A stretch of 64,000 nt of DNA from Dillenia suffruticosa. Lineage: Eukaryota > Streptophyta > Magnoliopsida > Dilleniales > Dilleniaceae. Below the pieces are notes generated by a model that saw nothing but the letters and a program-made list of their open reading frames with translations, was not told the DNA's origin and searched no databases. Position 1 is the first letter of the stretch. Each line of letters starts with the position of its first letter. Where the stretch lies: contig JAVTVX010000011.1 of the NCBI GenBank assembly GCA_033439265.1, forward strand, positions 11,408,590-11,472,589. The letters run 5' to 3'. The translations under genes were made by a program, and so were the position numbers. Positions 46,537 through 58,202 of this stretch are shown here, piece by piece.

Positions 46537-48249
46537 TAAATAAATTTAAAGAGTATTTGACATGTTACTCAGACTAGTCCAGTTAAAACAATAAAAGGAT
46601 AATCTACTCATCATAGAGGTTAGTCGACAAAGATGAGTATGGCTAGTTGACACGATACATAGTACAGTCAACTTATGAGAAAAGAATAAGTAGGGCAGTC
46701 AACAGCTCCCAAAGACTAGTCGACTATATTCTAATATCACTAGAATCCCAATGGACTATCCCTTTGATTAAATCAACTAAATGAACAATGATCACCTAGA
46801 ATAGTTGATAGGCACATAGAACAAGTCGACTAAATCTTTAGATAATCAGTAGTCACTAATAAGGAGAAACAACTAATTACTAATAGTGGGATAATGGTGC
46901 TACTCAAGCAAGTAAATTAGATAAGAAATAAAATACTTTAGAATGCTGAAACCTTGATTAACTTGTCAAAAACTAAGTGCTCGAAAATAAAGGTGTTTAA
47001 AATATTGAGAAAATGTGTATTAAAAATAATGGTATTTGCTTCCCATATATCAATTAGATTAAAACATATTTTTTCTTATTTTTTTCTAAATCGTTAATCC
47101 TCTGAACAAAAATTCATCCAAATTGAATCAGAAAATCAAAACTGAAATTTTATTATTTGAATGGAAAGTTGACTTTTTATTATTAAGAAATTAAGTTTTA
47201 AAACAATTTTTATTGAATCTGCATGGTGGGTAATTCCTTATTTTCGTATAATATTTTAAGTAAATGAACATGTAAAAATTCAAATGCAAAATTTAAGACA
47301 TTTATTTAATTGATATTTACTAAAAAAATAAGGTAAGGGCAATCATGTAAATTCAGAAAGCATGCATTCAGTCGATCGACCAAGTCACTTGGTCTACCGG
47401 CCAAGCACTTGGTCCACCAATTGAGCTCGGTCGACCGGCCATTGCATACTCAAGCTCAAACGGTCGACCAACCATTCATATGGTCGACTGGCTATTGCAG
47501 AGTCGACAGGCTCCTAGTTGACTGACTAGCCCAAGCTTCCTCAATCAACTGTCCGATGCACATGGTTGACTAGACAAAACATGTGATTGATCACTCGACT
47601 TCCTCGGCCGACTGACTATCCTTTAGATCAACCTTTTCATCATCTTATTTGACCAACTTAGTATTTTGGAAGACCAATAATTGACCAAACACAAATATCA
47701 ATCGATCGTCCCTTGATTCAATTGACTGAACACATAAGACTAAACATTTTTAGGTTAATTAACACTACATATAAGATTGATAGCTCGATTCTAATTGCCT
47801 GATCATTGCCAATACCATATTATATAGTTATTTGCCAATGTATAACTCATATGATTTTTCAGTTGGTTAATAATTGCATACATACACACATACATATATA
47901 TGTTCTTGAGTTGCTTGATAATTTTACTTACAAATGGTTGAGTTTTGTTGATAGACAACAGACATTTGAATTAAGGAACTTAGAGACTAGAAATAAACGG
48001 TCGGTTGATTAGGAAAACCAGTCTATAGTTGTCTATAGATCTCTAAACCCAGTCGACTGATAAATTAGTCAGTTGACTCTTAGACTTTGATACACATAGA
48101 TTTAATCAGAAATTACTCAAGTTAAGCCTACTTAAAATGTCCGAAAATCAGGTCATTAGTGATTTTTTTTTAATTATTTTTAAACATGTTTGAGTTTTAA
48201 TATTCACCTTATGTAACAAAAGTAAGTTTTCTTATTGGGTATCCAGAGT
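46537..48249 (+). repeat. dispersed repeat 'R', copy 2
   Basis: Continues the tip at 34960 after the CACTA. Aligns with 20060-21640, including the GTCGAC-rich cluster at about 47365-47640. It is bounded on the right by the second CACTA at 48250. Confidence 0.65.
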
Positions 48250-48429
48250 CACTACAAAACAAGTGACTTATTGTGATGGACTAAAATCGTCTCTTAAATA
48301 TAGTAAAACCGTTGGCAGAACATTTTCCAATGGATAGGATTTTAGTTGGCTATACATCAGTCGGGATAGGTATATTTCGATACTTTTGGTCATCGTTGGA
48401 CCATGTCATATATTTATTTATAATGATGG

Positions 48430-49000
48430 TTAGAAAGTTCGGTAAAATTTTGCCTTTTATCATTAGTTTAAAAAGTATTAGTACAAATTACTATTTTTAT
48501 CATCAGTTACGACTGTTGAGAAATCTTACTACTTTTATCATCGATTACTATGTTGTTACTACCACGTCGGTTATGTTACTACCATGTTATGACATAAGAT
48601 ATGTTTAGAAAGTATCAGTAAAAATTACTATTTTTATCGTCGGTTACGACTGTTGGGAAATTTTGCTATTTTTATTGTCGGTTACCATGTTGTTACTATT
48701 ACCATGTTACAACATATAACATGTTTGGAAATATTATTACTTTTATTTTCGGTTATACAACTGTTAAGGAATGTTACTGTGATTTATGGTCGGTTACCCC
48801 ATATCAATATGTTAAGAAATGTTATAAGTTTTTATCGTTGGGTACCACGCATACAAGTATTAAGAAATGTTACTTTTATCATCACTTATTAGTCAGTTAC
48901 TACTAAAAAATATTACTATGGAACACTGTTAAAACATATTAGTAATGGTTGGTTACCACATTACCACATTACCACATTACCACATATGTTCATATGTGAG
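48430..49000 (+). repeat. left subterminal repeats of second CACTA
   Basis: TTACTACTTTTATCATCGGTTAC-type motifs repeat about every 50-70 bp, and a TTACCACA run lies near 48953-48984. Equivalent to 35080-36590 in the larger copy. Confidence 0.65.
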
Positions 49001-49499
49001 GATCGTTAGTTACTATCGATTACCACATATTATTATAATTAGTTACTATCTTATATCTACAAATGTAAAACAAAAAAACTGGGTTGGGAAATATATTGCA
49101 TATCAAAATATTAGCAAATGTTAGGAAATATTAGAAACTTGAAAAAAAATTAGTAAAATATTATAACCGTAATTCTCGTAAAAAAATGATTGATACAATA
49201 GAATAACAAAAAAAATTACATATCCCACAATCCATATATTCTGAGAGGCTCATACATATACTTCACTTCAAATATCAAAAAGATTACCAGCACAATTTTA
49301 CCTTCATGTCAATCTATTAATTCATAAAAAAAAAAAAAAACAGTGAGATGAATATAATATAATGTTACATGTAAAAAATGGTTATAAATAAAAATATTAC
49401 CTTTAATGGAGTATATCAATCTATTGATAAAATAAAAATAAAATAAAAATAAGTAGTGTGATGAATATAATATAATCGTACATGTTAAAAATGGTAATA

Positions 49500-49955
49500 A
49501 ATAAAAATATTATTTTTTGGGTCAGGCAGTGATAATAATGATTGTTGATTTCTATGCATACTCCCAGTATCTGGTATTCGAGAAAGCTAATAAATACAAA
49601 TAATTTAGATTGTTATTGAAAAGTAAAAATGAAATTAGAAAGATTGTGGTGAAACAGAGAAATAATATTCATACCAGAACACTAGCAATAATCTTTGCTT
49701 CATTAACCATGCATTTTCCTTTTTCTAAATCTAACATGTTGGATCTTTACATTTCTTTACAACTGCTAAAAAAATATTAGAAATAGATAAAAACTACTTA
49801 TCTCATAATAAAATGATTTGTTTTTACACCAAATCTAGCATGGGGTAGCATTTGGGATGATTGGATTTTTTCAAAGTGAAGTTGATCTTGGGATGGCTAT
49901 AATTCTTCATGATCAGCAATAATACTCAACCTTCGTTTAGTTCTTCCTATATTGA
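49500..49955 (-). pseudogene. CACTA transposase exon relic (second copy)
   Basis: Minus strand near 49950 reads GRTKRRLSIIADHEE, homologous to GRTKRRMNIVTQYEE at 37796. The initiator codon is now ATA and a stop follows at once. A second block (VVKKCKDPT) near 49765 matches VVKKYRGAT. Clearly dead. Confidence 0.55.
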
Positions 49956-51809
49956 GCTATAGAATGAAATTTTGGTTAAGTCACAAGGTTTGAGTTTTGA
50001 GAAATGAAAGGTTTTGAAGGGAAAGAAGGTTTATGGGAAATGATTTATAATATATTTGGTTTAGCCACTCAAATAAATTTTTAGACCGTCATTTTTTTCT
50101 GCTTTTTTTTTTATCTTTTTTTTACTTTTTGTGAGTTTAATTTTATCTTATTTTACCGTTTTTTATTATTATATCATCAATTTTATTTCATATTTTTTGT
50201 ATTTTTTATGTTTTTGTTTTTGTTAACATTATTACTATATTGTTACTGCACTTGTTACCAATTATGCCAATTGTACCATTTGTTATAAGCATATCACTTA
50301 TTACTGATTGTTACTATTTATTACCACTTGTTACCATGCATTATATGACTATGGTACACATGATACACTGAATAAAATAGCAGGAAAAAAATATAAATAT
50401 ATAGAATGATTGGATAATGTGTAAACAAAATTACATTTCCTATACTAAAATAAAAAAATTAGGATTTTAATCGGTAAAAAAATATTTTAAAGTTTCTCCT
50501 TGAGACAAACCAAAAACGTTGTAAGAGAATAATATCAAGATTGTGCACAACATTAGACAATAAAATCCATTGATAACATCAATTAACAATAATATTTAAG
50601 AGAATAATCTCAAGTTGTGCTATACTAGCTAGTTGTAATATCCATTAACAACGTCCTTCTCTTTTCTTGTGTGCATTAGTTGTACTGCGCACTAACAGCA
50701 TCCTTATCACCTATTTACAACATCATTATTCTTCTGTGCATAGGTAATGTAATATGATAGGAATAGTAGAAGATAGGTCACTGCTTATTACTCAATTACT
50801 ATCGTTGACATTTAGGCGTCAAGACAAAATTAATGTTGCTAGGGGTTACGATAAAATTTATGTTGCACTAATAGCATTATTCTTGGATAAATATATTAAT
50901 CTAATTAGATGATTATTAAAGTAACAAATCTTAAAAAAATACACTTGTTGTCATGTCACATGTTTAGATTTAATACCTCTTGGTTCATCTTGTTAATCCC
51001 ATTAAATGTAAAGTAGCGTAAAGCAATCTTGGTTCATCCCGCTAATGTAAAGTAGCTTAAATTAATCCAATCTTTTCGCCCCAATTTTGTGAAAGGTAGC
51101 ACATTTTCAATAGTAAGATAGTTTGATTAATTTTGTCAAAGGCACCATATCATCTTGTAATCATATTGTAATGAGACAATGAATTTTATATTTATTTATG
51201 CTAAGGTGGTTTGATTTCGCTAATATAAATATAAGTAAGTTAAATTTAATTTAACGATTTTAGATTGTTTTTGTTTAAATAGAAGCAAGTAAAGAGAGAA
51301 AAAAAGAAAAAAAAAGAAATAGGCAAATAGCAAGTAAGTAACATGATAATGATTATGATTGACATCAAAACTAAATTCTCACTTGAAACAAAAAACAAAT
51401 AAAAAGTTTTTAATGGTACATTGATTTCGAAATAAAATGATAACATGTTTTTTGACATTTTGATAAAATTTGTCGCCAGTTTTTGTAAGAGTTGCTTGAT
51501 TTGAAATACAATGATAAAATATTTTGGTACTTGATCAAATTTGATTGCCAATTTGTGATGTGGCTCCCAAAAAGAGATATTTTTCTAAATTGTCTAAAAA
51601 AATTAAATGTCTTCATATTAATATTAATGTTGTTAGTTATTTTTTTAATTTGTATAAAATTATACATTATATAACACTATATTATCTAATAATAAAAAAT
51701 ATATCATAATACTCCTGCTCGGTTTAGTGTTGAGATCATATTCAGGATGAAGATGGAGATGGAGGAAATAAAGAGAAAAAAAGTTTGAAGGAGAAGGAGA
51801 TGGAGATGG

Positions 51810-52010
51810 CGCGCATGTCGTGCGGGCATGCCCCCACACGCGGTTGCACCCGAGGGTGCGCTCAGGCGCAATCCTGCGATTGCAACCACGGGTGTGCGGT
51901 TGCAACCGCCAGTAGGGGCGTTGGCATGTGCCCTTGCGCGCAGGAGGGCTGGCATGCCCCCGTGCACGCACAGGGCCGTAGCCCTCCTGCATGCAGGGCC
52001 GCTTATGCCT
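51810..52010 (+). repeat. GC-rich patch in second CACTA
   Basis: Inverted and direct short repeats such as CGGTTGCACCCGAGG, GCGGTTGCAACCGCC and GGCATGCCCCCGTGC. It gives spurious Ala/Arg/Cys-rich frames on both strands. Confidence 0.8.
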
Positions 52011-52744
52011 TGTTTTATTTTTTATGCCAAAAAAGCATGTACGCGAATTGAAACCTCTGCTCTGGAAGTGAAAATTTGACAATATCAACCACTATGCCAC
52101 AACTTCCCACATGCCTGTGTTTTTTCTTTTCCTCTCTACCTTCCATAGTTTTTTCTTTTTTTTTCTATCTCACTCTCACCCATAAAAATGAATTATAATG
52201 AATTATTAATATTATATATTTTGGTAAATATTTGTAATTAAATATATAAAATTTTAAATTATTTATATATTATAATTTAAATTAATATTAATAATTATGA
52301 TTTTATATTATCACACTAACATAGTAATATTATTCATTCAACAATAATTCATTCAATAATAATGTAATTGATAATTTATAATAATATATAGTAATATGTA
52401 TATTATTAGAAAGTGCATTTGTATCATAATTATTTTGCAAAGCTTACCCCACGTGGGCATGTGCATGTGCGCCCCTCTGCGAAGTTACCATGATAACGCG
52501 AGCTTACCACTTACCATGAAATTACATGATAACTTACCACTTACCACTTACCACTTACCACGAACTTACTTGATAACGCACGAGCTTAATACTTACTACT
52601 AATGTGATCTCTGGTAACAACCAAAATATAACACTAAACCATCATTCATCCTTTATAATGTTTAAGTATAGAAATTATATAGAGTAGGCCATATTCACAC
52701 ACACTCTCTCTATTCAAATCTTTAACTTTACCTTTTCTTTGATT

Positions 52745-54261
52745 TGTTGAAAAATGCCCACGGGGTATTTTGGTAATTTTAAGATAATAAAGTAACTCTC
52801 ATTATCTCATTAACCTTATCATTAACCAACACCATTAACTCCCAGATATCATCTGCGAGTGACCACCTCTAGCAAGAGTGGCTCTGCTAGAACATAAGTC
52901 ACCCTGATATATGTTCAGGATGAAGTCATCTGTGATATGACAGACATGAAAATATCCATATCCATGTTGCCTGTCAGTAGCCAGATCTGAGATCTCAGAT
53001 ATCCCCTGCGACTTGTGATATTATCTCTAAGATACTCTCTCTGAGATCTCTGGATAAAGTTTTATGCGTAGACTGAGTCCCATACCTGCACAGTGTTAGA
53101 GAAATTTGACATATACCCTTTTGAGAAATGGAGGATAACACTATGGCACGTGTTTCATACCACATGTGATGAGATGACCATGAGATAGTAGGAGTTATTA
53201 TTTGAGATGATAGTATGATCATGATCCTTATTCTCACTATGCGAGACCCGAAATCTATTGGGTGGGATCTTTTGTCCTCTTATTACTTTTGGCTATTTCT
53301 AGAAGTTTTGATTCAATGTTGCTACTTCATTTTGTTTATCTATGACTCGAAAGATAAATTAAACTTTAAGAAAATAGCTGAATTGAGACCGATAGATTCG
53401 ACTTTGGGAAAAGGAAAACCAATTGGTATTATATCATTGTGTTGTATTTATAAGTAGATATGTTATATTAATCTATATTGAAATTTAAACATAATAATGA
53501 ATATATAGTCGAGCAATGATTGGGGATCACTTTCGATGAAGAAAGTGACTCGATAGATGTAACTGCATTGGATTTGGGATACAACAAGTTCTTTTTTATA
53601 CTAACAGTGACTTCTCAATCATTTTAACAAGTGTATCGAGAAATCTTTACTTACAAGTGTATTCGCCGATCGCACAATACTTAATCCTGTATGAAAGTCC
53701 AGTAGGATTATGTAGAAGATCGCATGAGTTATGATCACTGACATATGTAAAATGCTATCGTGTACAAGTGAGAGATGTTAAAAAATGCCCACTAGAGTAT
53801 TTTGGTAATTTTGGGATAATGGGGTAGCTCTCATTATCTTATTAATTATGCCATTAACCAGCACCATTAACTCTCGTAATGTCTCTCTAATTGAATTAAG
53901 GGAATATCCCAATGTGAATGTATTATTCTTCTTCTCCCAAGTATGAGTTTGGGGAATAGAGAATGGAGGCTAAGGTTTGTGAGCACACATCTCTAGAGAG
54001 AGAAAAAAATTAAGGGATGAGAAATTTTCGTGTAGGAAAATTTATCCGGTTATTGGAGATCATCGGACTTAAGGATTGAAACGTAGTGGTACTGTAATGG
54101 TGATTCGATCCCGTGATCACTATCCCGACCGTGCAATCCGTTTGAGAGATTCATGACTTAATTGGATTTTGAAAACCGACCCCATTGAGATATTTATCCC
54201 AAAAATTCTGATCTTTTTATTACACTTTCGTATACGCATATTGTGTTGATTAAATCTAACA
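52745..54261 (+). mobile_element. probable non-autonomous LTR element remnant in second CACTA
   Basis: 52745-52845 and 53776-53870 are direct repeats (TGTTGAAAAATGCCCACGGG and TGTTAAAAAATGCCCACTAG, then TATTTTGGTAATTTT). The right copy extends to TCTAACA at 54261, so TGTTA..TAACA would frame a 486-bp LTR; the left copy is shorter. About 0.9 kb between holds no protein domain. Fossil. Boundaries are tentative. Confidence 0.4.
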
Positions 54262-54782
54262 TTATTGGTTTTACTACTCTATAATTTATTTTTATTATTT
54301 TAGGGCGAAATAAAAAAAAGTTAGATGAGTAAATAAGTTTTATTAACAATAAATAATAATTGTAATTGAATATCATTTTTATAGACGGTATAATATATAA
54401 GTTAGCATAGATAAAATTTACGCAAACGGTATGATCAAGTGCAATTTATGTGTTTCAATAGATGTAGAACGTATGCAAATGGTATTGTGAAGTAGACAAT
54501 AAAAAAGAATTATATAAAAATTGTTTTCAAATCGTACCAAAAGATTATTATATTTACTGATCACCTTAATGACCATTAGAATTGAATATCAGTTTTACAG
54601 TCAGTTATGCTATCTTTACTCACGGTTGGTAAAGCTTTCTTGGCGAACAATTTATCCCATTGAAAAATGTATACATTTCTTGATGGTTTCATTATAAGAC
54701 GTTTTTATAGGCATAAAAAACTGTCCCTAAAAGTCACTAACAATATATGTTACCGTCAGTATAGGTTTTTAATTTTGTAGTG

Positions 54783-55990
54783 TATGTTTTAACTTGGATT
54801 GAAGGTTCTTTCCTGATCTCGGTATATAGTGCATATGTGAAAGTGATGAAAGTTTTTGCTACTTCTTAGTTTTCTATGTTTTTGGAATGATCTAATAAGA
54901 TAGAAATGATGTGAAGTTTTAGTTGTGGTTTGAGCTATAATTTTATTGATGAGTTAAAAATGTGAATAAGATAGATTTCAACTAGAATTTAAGTTGTGGT
55001 ATCGAGCAAACCAACCTAAGAAAGGCAAGTATATGAATGTTCATGTGCTTTTCGTTTTAGATATTATATTTTTCTTATTTGATGTTTTATATTGATGTTT
55101 AGATGATCAAAACATGTGTATTGGTTTAGGTTTAGGTTTAGATAACCAAAACGAGTAACTAATCATCGTGATATTTTGGTTATAGTCAAAATTGGTTTAT
55201 ATGTTTGAGATGTGTCCAACCTATACGTAGTCAGGTTATAACATGCAAATGACGATGTTTTTGCACTATGGCTTTAGGTTGCTTCCGTGAGGATCAAAGT
55301 TTAGAGAGAGAGAAAAATATATATATTTAGGAACCCTTTTCACATGCATTACATTTTTGTTTATTTACATAAACATGATATATTTAGTAGTTATGCTTTA
55401 GTATAGCTAGAGGTGGACCCTTGGATTTAGAGTAGGCTATTAGTTCATTGGGTTAAAAAAAAAAAAAAAAAAAAAAAGGTGAAAACACTAAGGGTCGGCT
55501 TAGTGTTTTGGCTTGATTTTTATTTATCTCTCTAAAAAAGCTAATTTATTTTTTTCAATTTTAAAACTAAACTCATTAATTTTTTTTAATTAATTTAGTT
55601 TACATTTTCTCTCTGTAAACATATTAGTTTAAATTTTCTCTCTCTAAAATTAGCAAATTAATTGTCTATTTAGAGAATTATTAAATTATTTTGAATTTTG
55701 TTACACAAATCATTAATTTTTATCTTTCTCCTTTTCGAGAGGAAAAATTATATACAATGTTTTTGAATTTTGAACCCAAAATTCAATTGGTTCAGGTTAA
55801 TTTTATTACAATTGAAATTGAATTTTTGAACTTCAAAATATTGTCCAATTTTTGAACTTCATTGATGATGTGGCAGTTACGTACCAATGTAATGATACAG
55901 GAAATACAGATGATGTGGATAAGGGTAACCATTTTCATTAGCATGGAATGAGTGTGCATATATGTCTTAAAGAAGGATATTTGGCTAACT
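54783..55990. other. non-coding DNA between CACTA and kinase gene
   Basis: No gene recognised. It holds an A-run at 55457-55478, a small foldback around 55483-55514 (AACACTAAG..CTTAGTGTT), and GTGGTATCGAGCAAACC near 55000, which resembles a retroelement primer site but is unsupported. Confidence 0.35.
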
Positions 55991-55998
55991 CATTTTCA

Positions 55999-56436
55999 CT
56001 AAGAATCTAGTTCCTTCTCCAGCTGTTCTTTGAACAGCACACATTTATCCTCAACCTCTTTAATGATATCCTTGGCCAATTGATTTTGCCCCTCTAGAGC
56101 TGATCTCTCACAAACTACTTGTTTATACTGATTTCCAAGTCTTTTAACTTCTTCCAATGCGTTCATTTTCTTCTGAGAAGTGGAGATCACTGCTGAGGTT
56201 GACCATGAAATCTTCTCGTTTACAGATGCAATCTTCCCTTCTATAGCTTTAAGTTGCTCTTCGTATTCAGCCTTGATCAACTGAAGTTCGGCCAATGATG
56301 CCTTCTCTTCCTTGAGTTCTTCTATCGTGGTTTCCATTGTCTCTTTCCACCTTATTATGTCAAGCTTCATCTTCTTCTCCAACTCAGCCTTGGCCTGAAA
56401 GTTATGCATTATGTGCTGAGCACCTTGGAGTTTCAA
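55999..56436 (-). CDS. coiled-coil frame following the kinase, same reading frame after a stop
   Basis: A 145-codon frame in phase with the kinase. Rich in Glu/Lys with heptad spacing (KAELEKKMKLDIIRWKETME, EELKEEKASLAELQLIKAEYEE, NALEEVKRLGNQYKQVVCER, LFKEQLEKELDS). Upstream of its first Met the frame stays open (KETAPLALKL) back to the TAA at 56458-56460. It is most simply the C-terminus of the kinase gene product, cut off by that one stop codon, or a separate exon if an intron removes the stop. Similar helical tails follow domains of transposon-associated plant proteins. Function unknown. Confidence 0.55.
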   Translation of the reverse strand: MKLQGAQHIMHNFQAKAELEKKMKLDIIRWKETMETTIEELKEEKASLAELQLIKAEYEEQLKAIEGKIASVNEKISWSTSAVISTSQKKMNALEEVKRLGNQYKQVVCERSALEGQNQLAKDIIKEVEDKCVLFKEQLEKELDS

Positions 56437-56457
56437 TGCTAATGGAGCGGTCTCCTT

Positions 56458-57956
56458 TTAAATTTGAAGAATGAGAGATTTGGTGATGGGTGAGACTTCA
56501 ACGTCTGACAAGGTTGATAAGAAGCCAAGTACCCATCTCAGTTGGACAAGGAGGTTAGGATCTAGGCACATTCTGGTGAATCCCTTACCCAGTAGAGTGC
56601 TCAGATCTTTGAAAGCATGTTGAACTTCAGCCATCCTCGAAGAAGACTGCTCAAGGACTTCAATGGCTAGGGGCACAGTTGTTATAAAGTCATCATCCAA
56701 AAGTGCTTCAATATACCTCATTATTTTTTGATCTTCCTTGCTCAAGCCTGTTGCAGGAAGGATGGTGTCATCAAGTAGAGATTGCACATGAACGGTTGTC
56801 TCGGGAGTTGATGTCAAAAAAGGAACATTTGCAGACTCTGTAGCAGTATTGACTATAAAGGAGGTGCCAGGGCCAACAATGTAACTTGCGTAGTTTGAAG
56901 TTGATATACCTGTTTCACTTAAAGACTTAAAAGTATTGGGCCCTGGTGAGCTTAAATACTGAAATGGTTTGGAAGGAACCTTAATTTCTATCCATCCCTC
57001 CAACATCTTCACCACAGTACTCATTGAAGGCCTAGCATCAGGGGAGTCTTGCACACACCAAAATGCCACCATACACATTCTTTCTGCTTTTTGTCTATCC
57101 TTCTCTTCAATTCCACAAGCCAAAATTGTCAAACTAAAATTTCCTTTTTCGTACTCATCCCAAGCATGTTTTGGGAACCAGTGAATGCTATCCGAATCAA
57201 CATCGGTGTTCCTTCGCCTCCTGACAATCTCAAATAGAATCATACCAAAACTGTAAACATCCAATTTATTTGTTATCTCATGGTTGCGAAGCAGAAGCTC
57301 TGGGGCAGAGTAGCCTAGAGTTCCTCTGTAACCTGCAATGGTATCACGGGGCACATCTCTTTTGTGATGCTTGGCAAGCCCAAAGTCACACACTTTGGGA
57401 CAGAAATTGGCGTCCAGAAGAATGTTATGTGGCTTAAGGTCATAATGAGTGATATGTTTGTGGCACTCATGCATGTAAGCAATTGCTTTAGCTACCCTGA
57501 TCGCTATTTCATACAGTTTCACCCATTCCATTACTTGTCTTGTGGCAAACAAATGCATGTCTAGTGATCCCTTTTCCATGTACTCATACACAAGCGCAGC
57601 TAACTTCTTGTCATAGCAAAAACCAATGAGTTTGACTATGTTTATATGGCGCATTCTGACCATTGTGCCAAATTCAGTCATGAATTGTTCTTTAGCTAAT
57701 TCATCTAAAGTTCCATTAAAGACCTTTACAGCAATCCTCATGCCCTCAGGCAGTTGCCCTTTGTAAACCATACCAAAATTTCCACGACCCAGTTTTGTTT
57801 TGAAATTGTTAGTGTAGGTATAAATTTGTTGGGCTGTGAATTTGACAGTACCCTGCTTTGTCATGTCTTGGAGGAACATCTCCATGGTGCGTCCCTCAGC
57901 CCACAACTTGAGAAGTTGCTGTCGAGAGGGCAAATACTTTTGTTGCTTTAGTTTCT
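56458..57956 (-). CDS. receptor-like kinase, non-RD kinase domain (LRK10L/PR5K-like) with C-terminal extension
   Basis: Ser/Thr kinase fragment of about 500 residues encoded by one exon beginning after an AG acceptor at 57957. Counted from the TTG codon at 57933: P-loop GRGNFGMVYKG at 49-59, catalytic Lys70 in IAVKVF, HYDLKPHN at 163-170 (Tyr for Arg of HRD, so a non-RD kinase), DFG 183-185, GTLGYSAPE 204-212, and the C-lobe Arg in DARPSM near 301. The motif set and the 'GxxxMVRxRHxNIVxLxGFC' block fit the LRK10-like/PR5K group of plant receptor kinases, often linked to defence. Residues 320-490 do not belong to a kinase: a Ser/Thr-rich linker, then EDQKIMRYIEALLDDDFIT and QLRWVLGFLSTLSDVE. 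No extracellular domain or transmembrane segment was found upstream, so the gene is partial or has lost them. In-frame continuation past the stop at 56458-56460 is listed separately. Confidence 0.85.
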
Positions 57957-58119
57957 CTGTGGGAGGAGGATAAGTTGTAAATTATTGCATAAGCAGTAGA
58001 CAAAAAATAAAAAATAAACTTCTATTTATTTTTCAAAGCCCTATACTATGTAATTTCCAGATCACTAAGAAAGGCTGAGTACTTACCCGTTGGCGTTTTG
58101 TGACGTTCAGATTGATTTG
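57957..58119 (-). other. intron and small upstream exon of the kinase gene
   Basis: Donor GTAAGT at 58086-58081 and acceptor CCCACAG ending at 57957 bound a 130-bp intron. The exon piece 58119-58087 (ANQSERHKTPT-like) joins in phase to EKLKQQKYLPSRQQ. An in-frame stop lies just upstream of it, so either another acceptor (AAG at 58122-58120) is used or this is the decayed 5' end. Confidence 0.45.
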
Positions 58120-58202
58120 CTTAAGCCATCTGTTTGAGCAATATGTGTGAATCAGTTGCCAAAATTATAAGTACTGAAGATGTATGCGCAGGCATATTAT
58201 AT

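Larger units (their letters stand above)
48250..54782. mobile_element. second CACTA of the same family, 6.5 kb, decayed
   Basis: CACTACAAAA at the left and TTTTGTAGTG at the right. The left 190 bp is homologous to the left end of the 11.5-kb element (ACATCAGTCGGGATAGGTAT versus ACACCAGTCAGGATAGATAT), and the right subterminal block (TTACTGATCACC, ACGGTATGATCAAGTG) matches too. No 3-bp duplication: AGT precedes, TAT follows. It contains a transposase-exon relic, a GC-rich patch and an LTR-like insertion. Confidence 0.78.

Noticed and set aside
55120-55145. Telomere-like repeat GGTTTAGGTTTAGGTTTAG
   Set aside because: Only three units and GGTTTA rather than the plant GGGTTTA; chance low-complexity sequence.
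56969-57564. Plus-strand frames opposite the kinase
   Set aside because: Shadows of the kinase exon.
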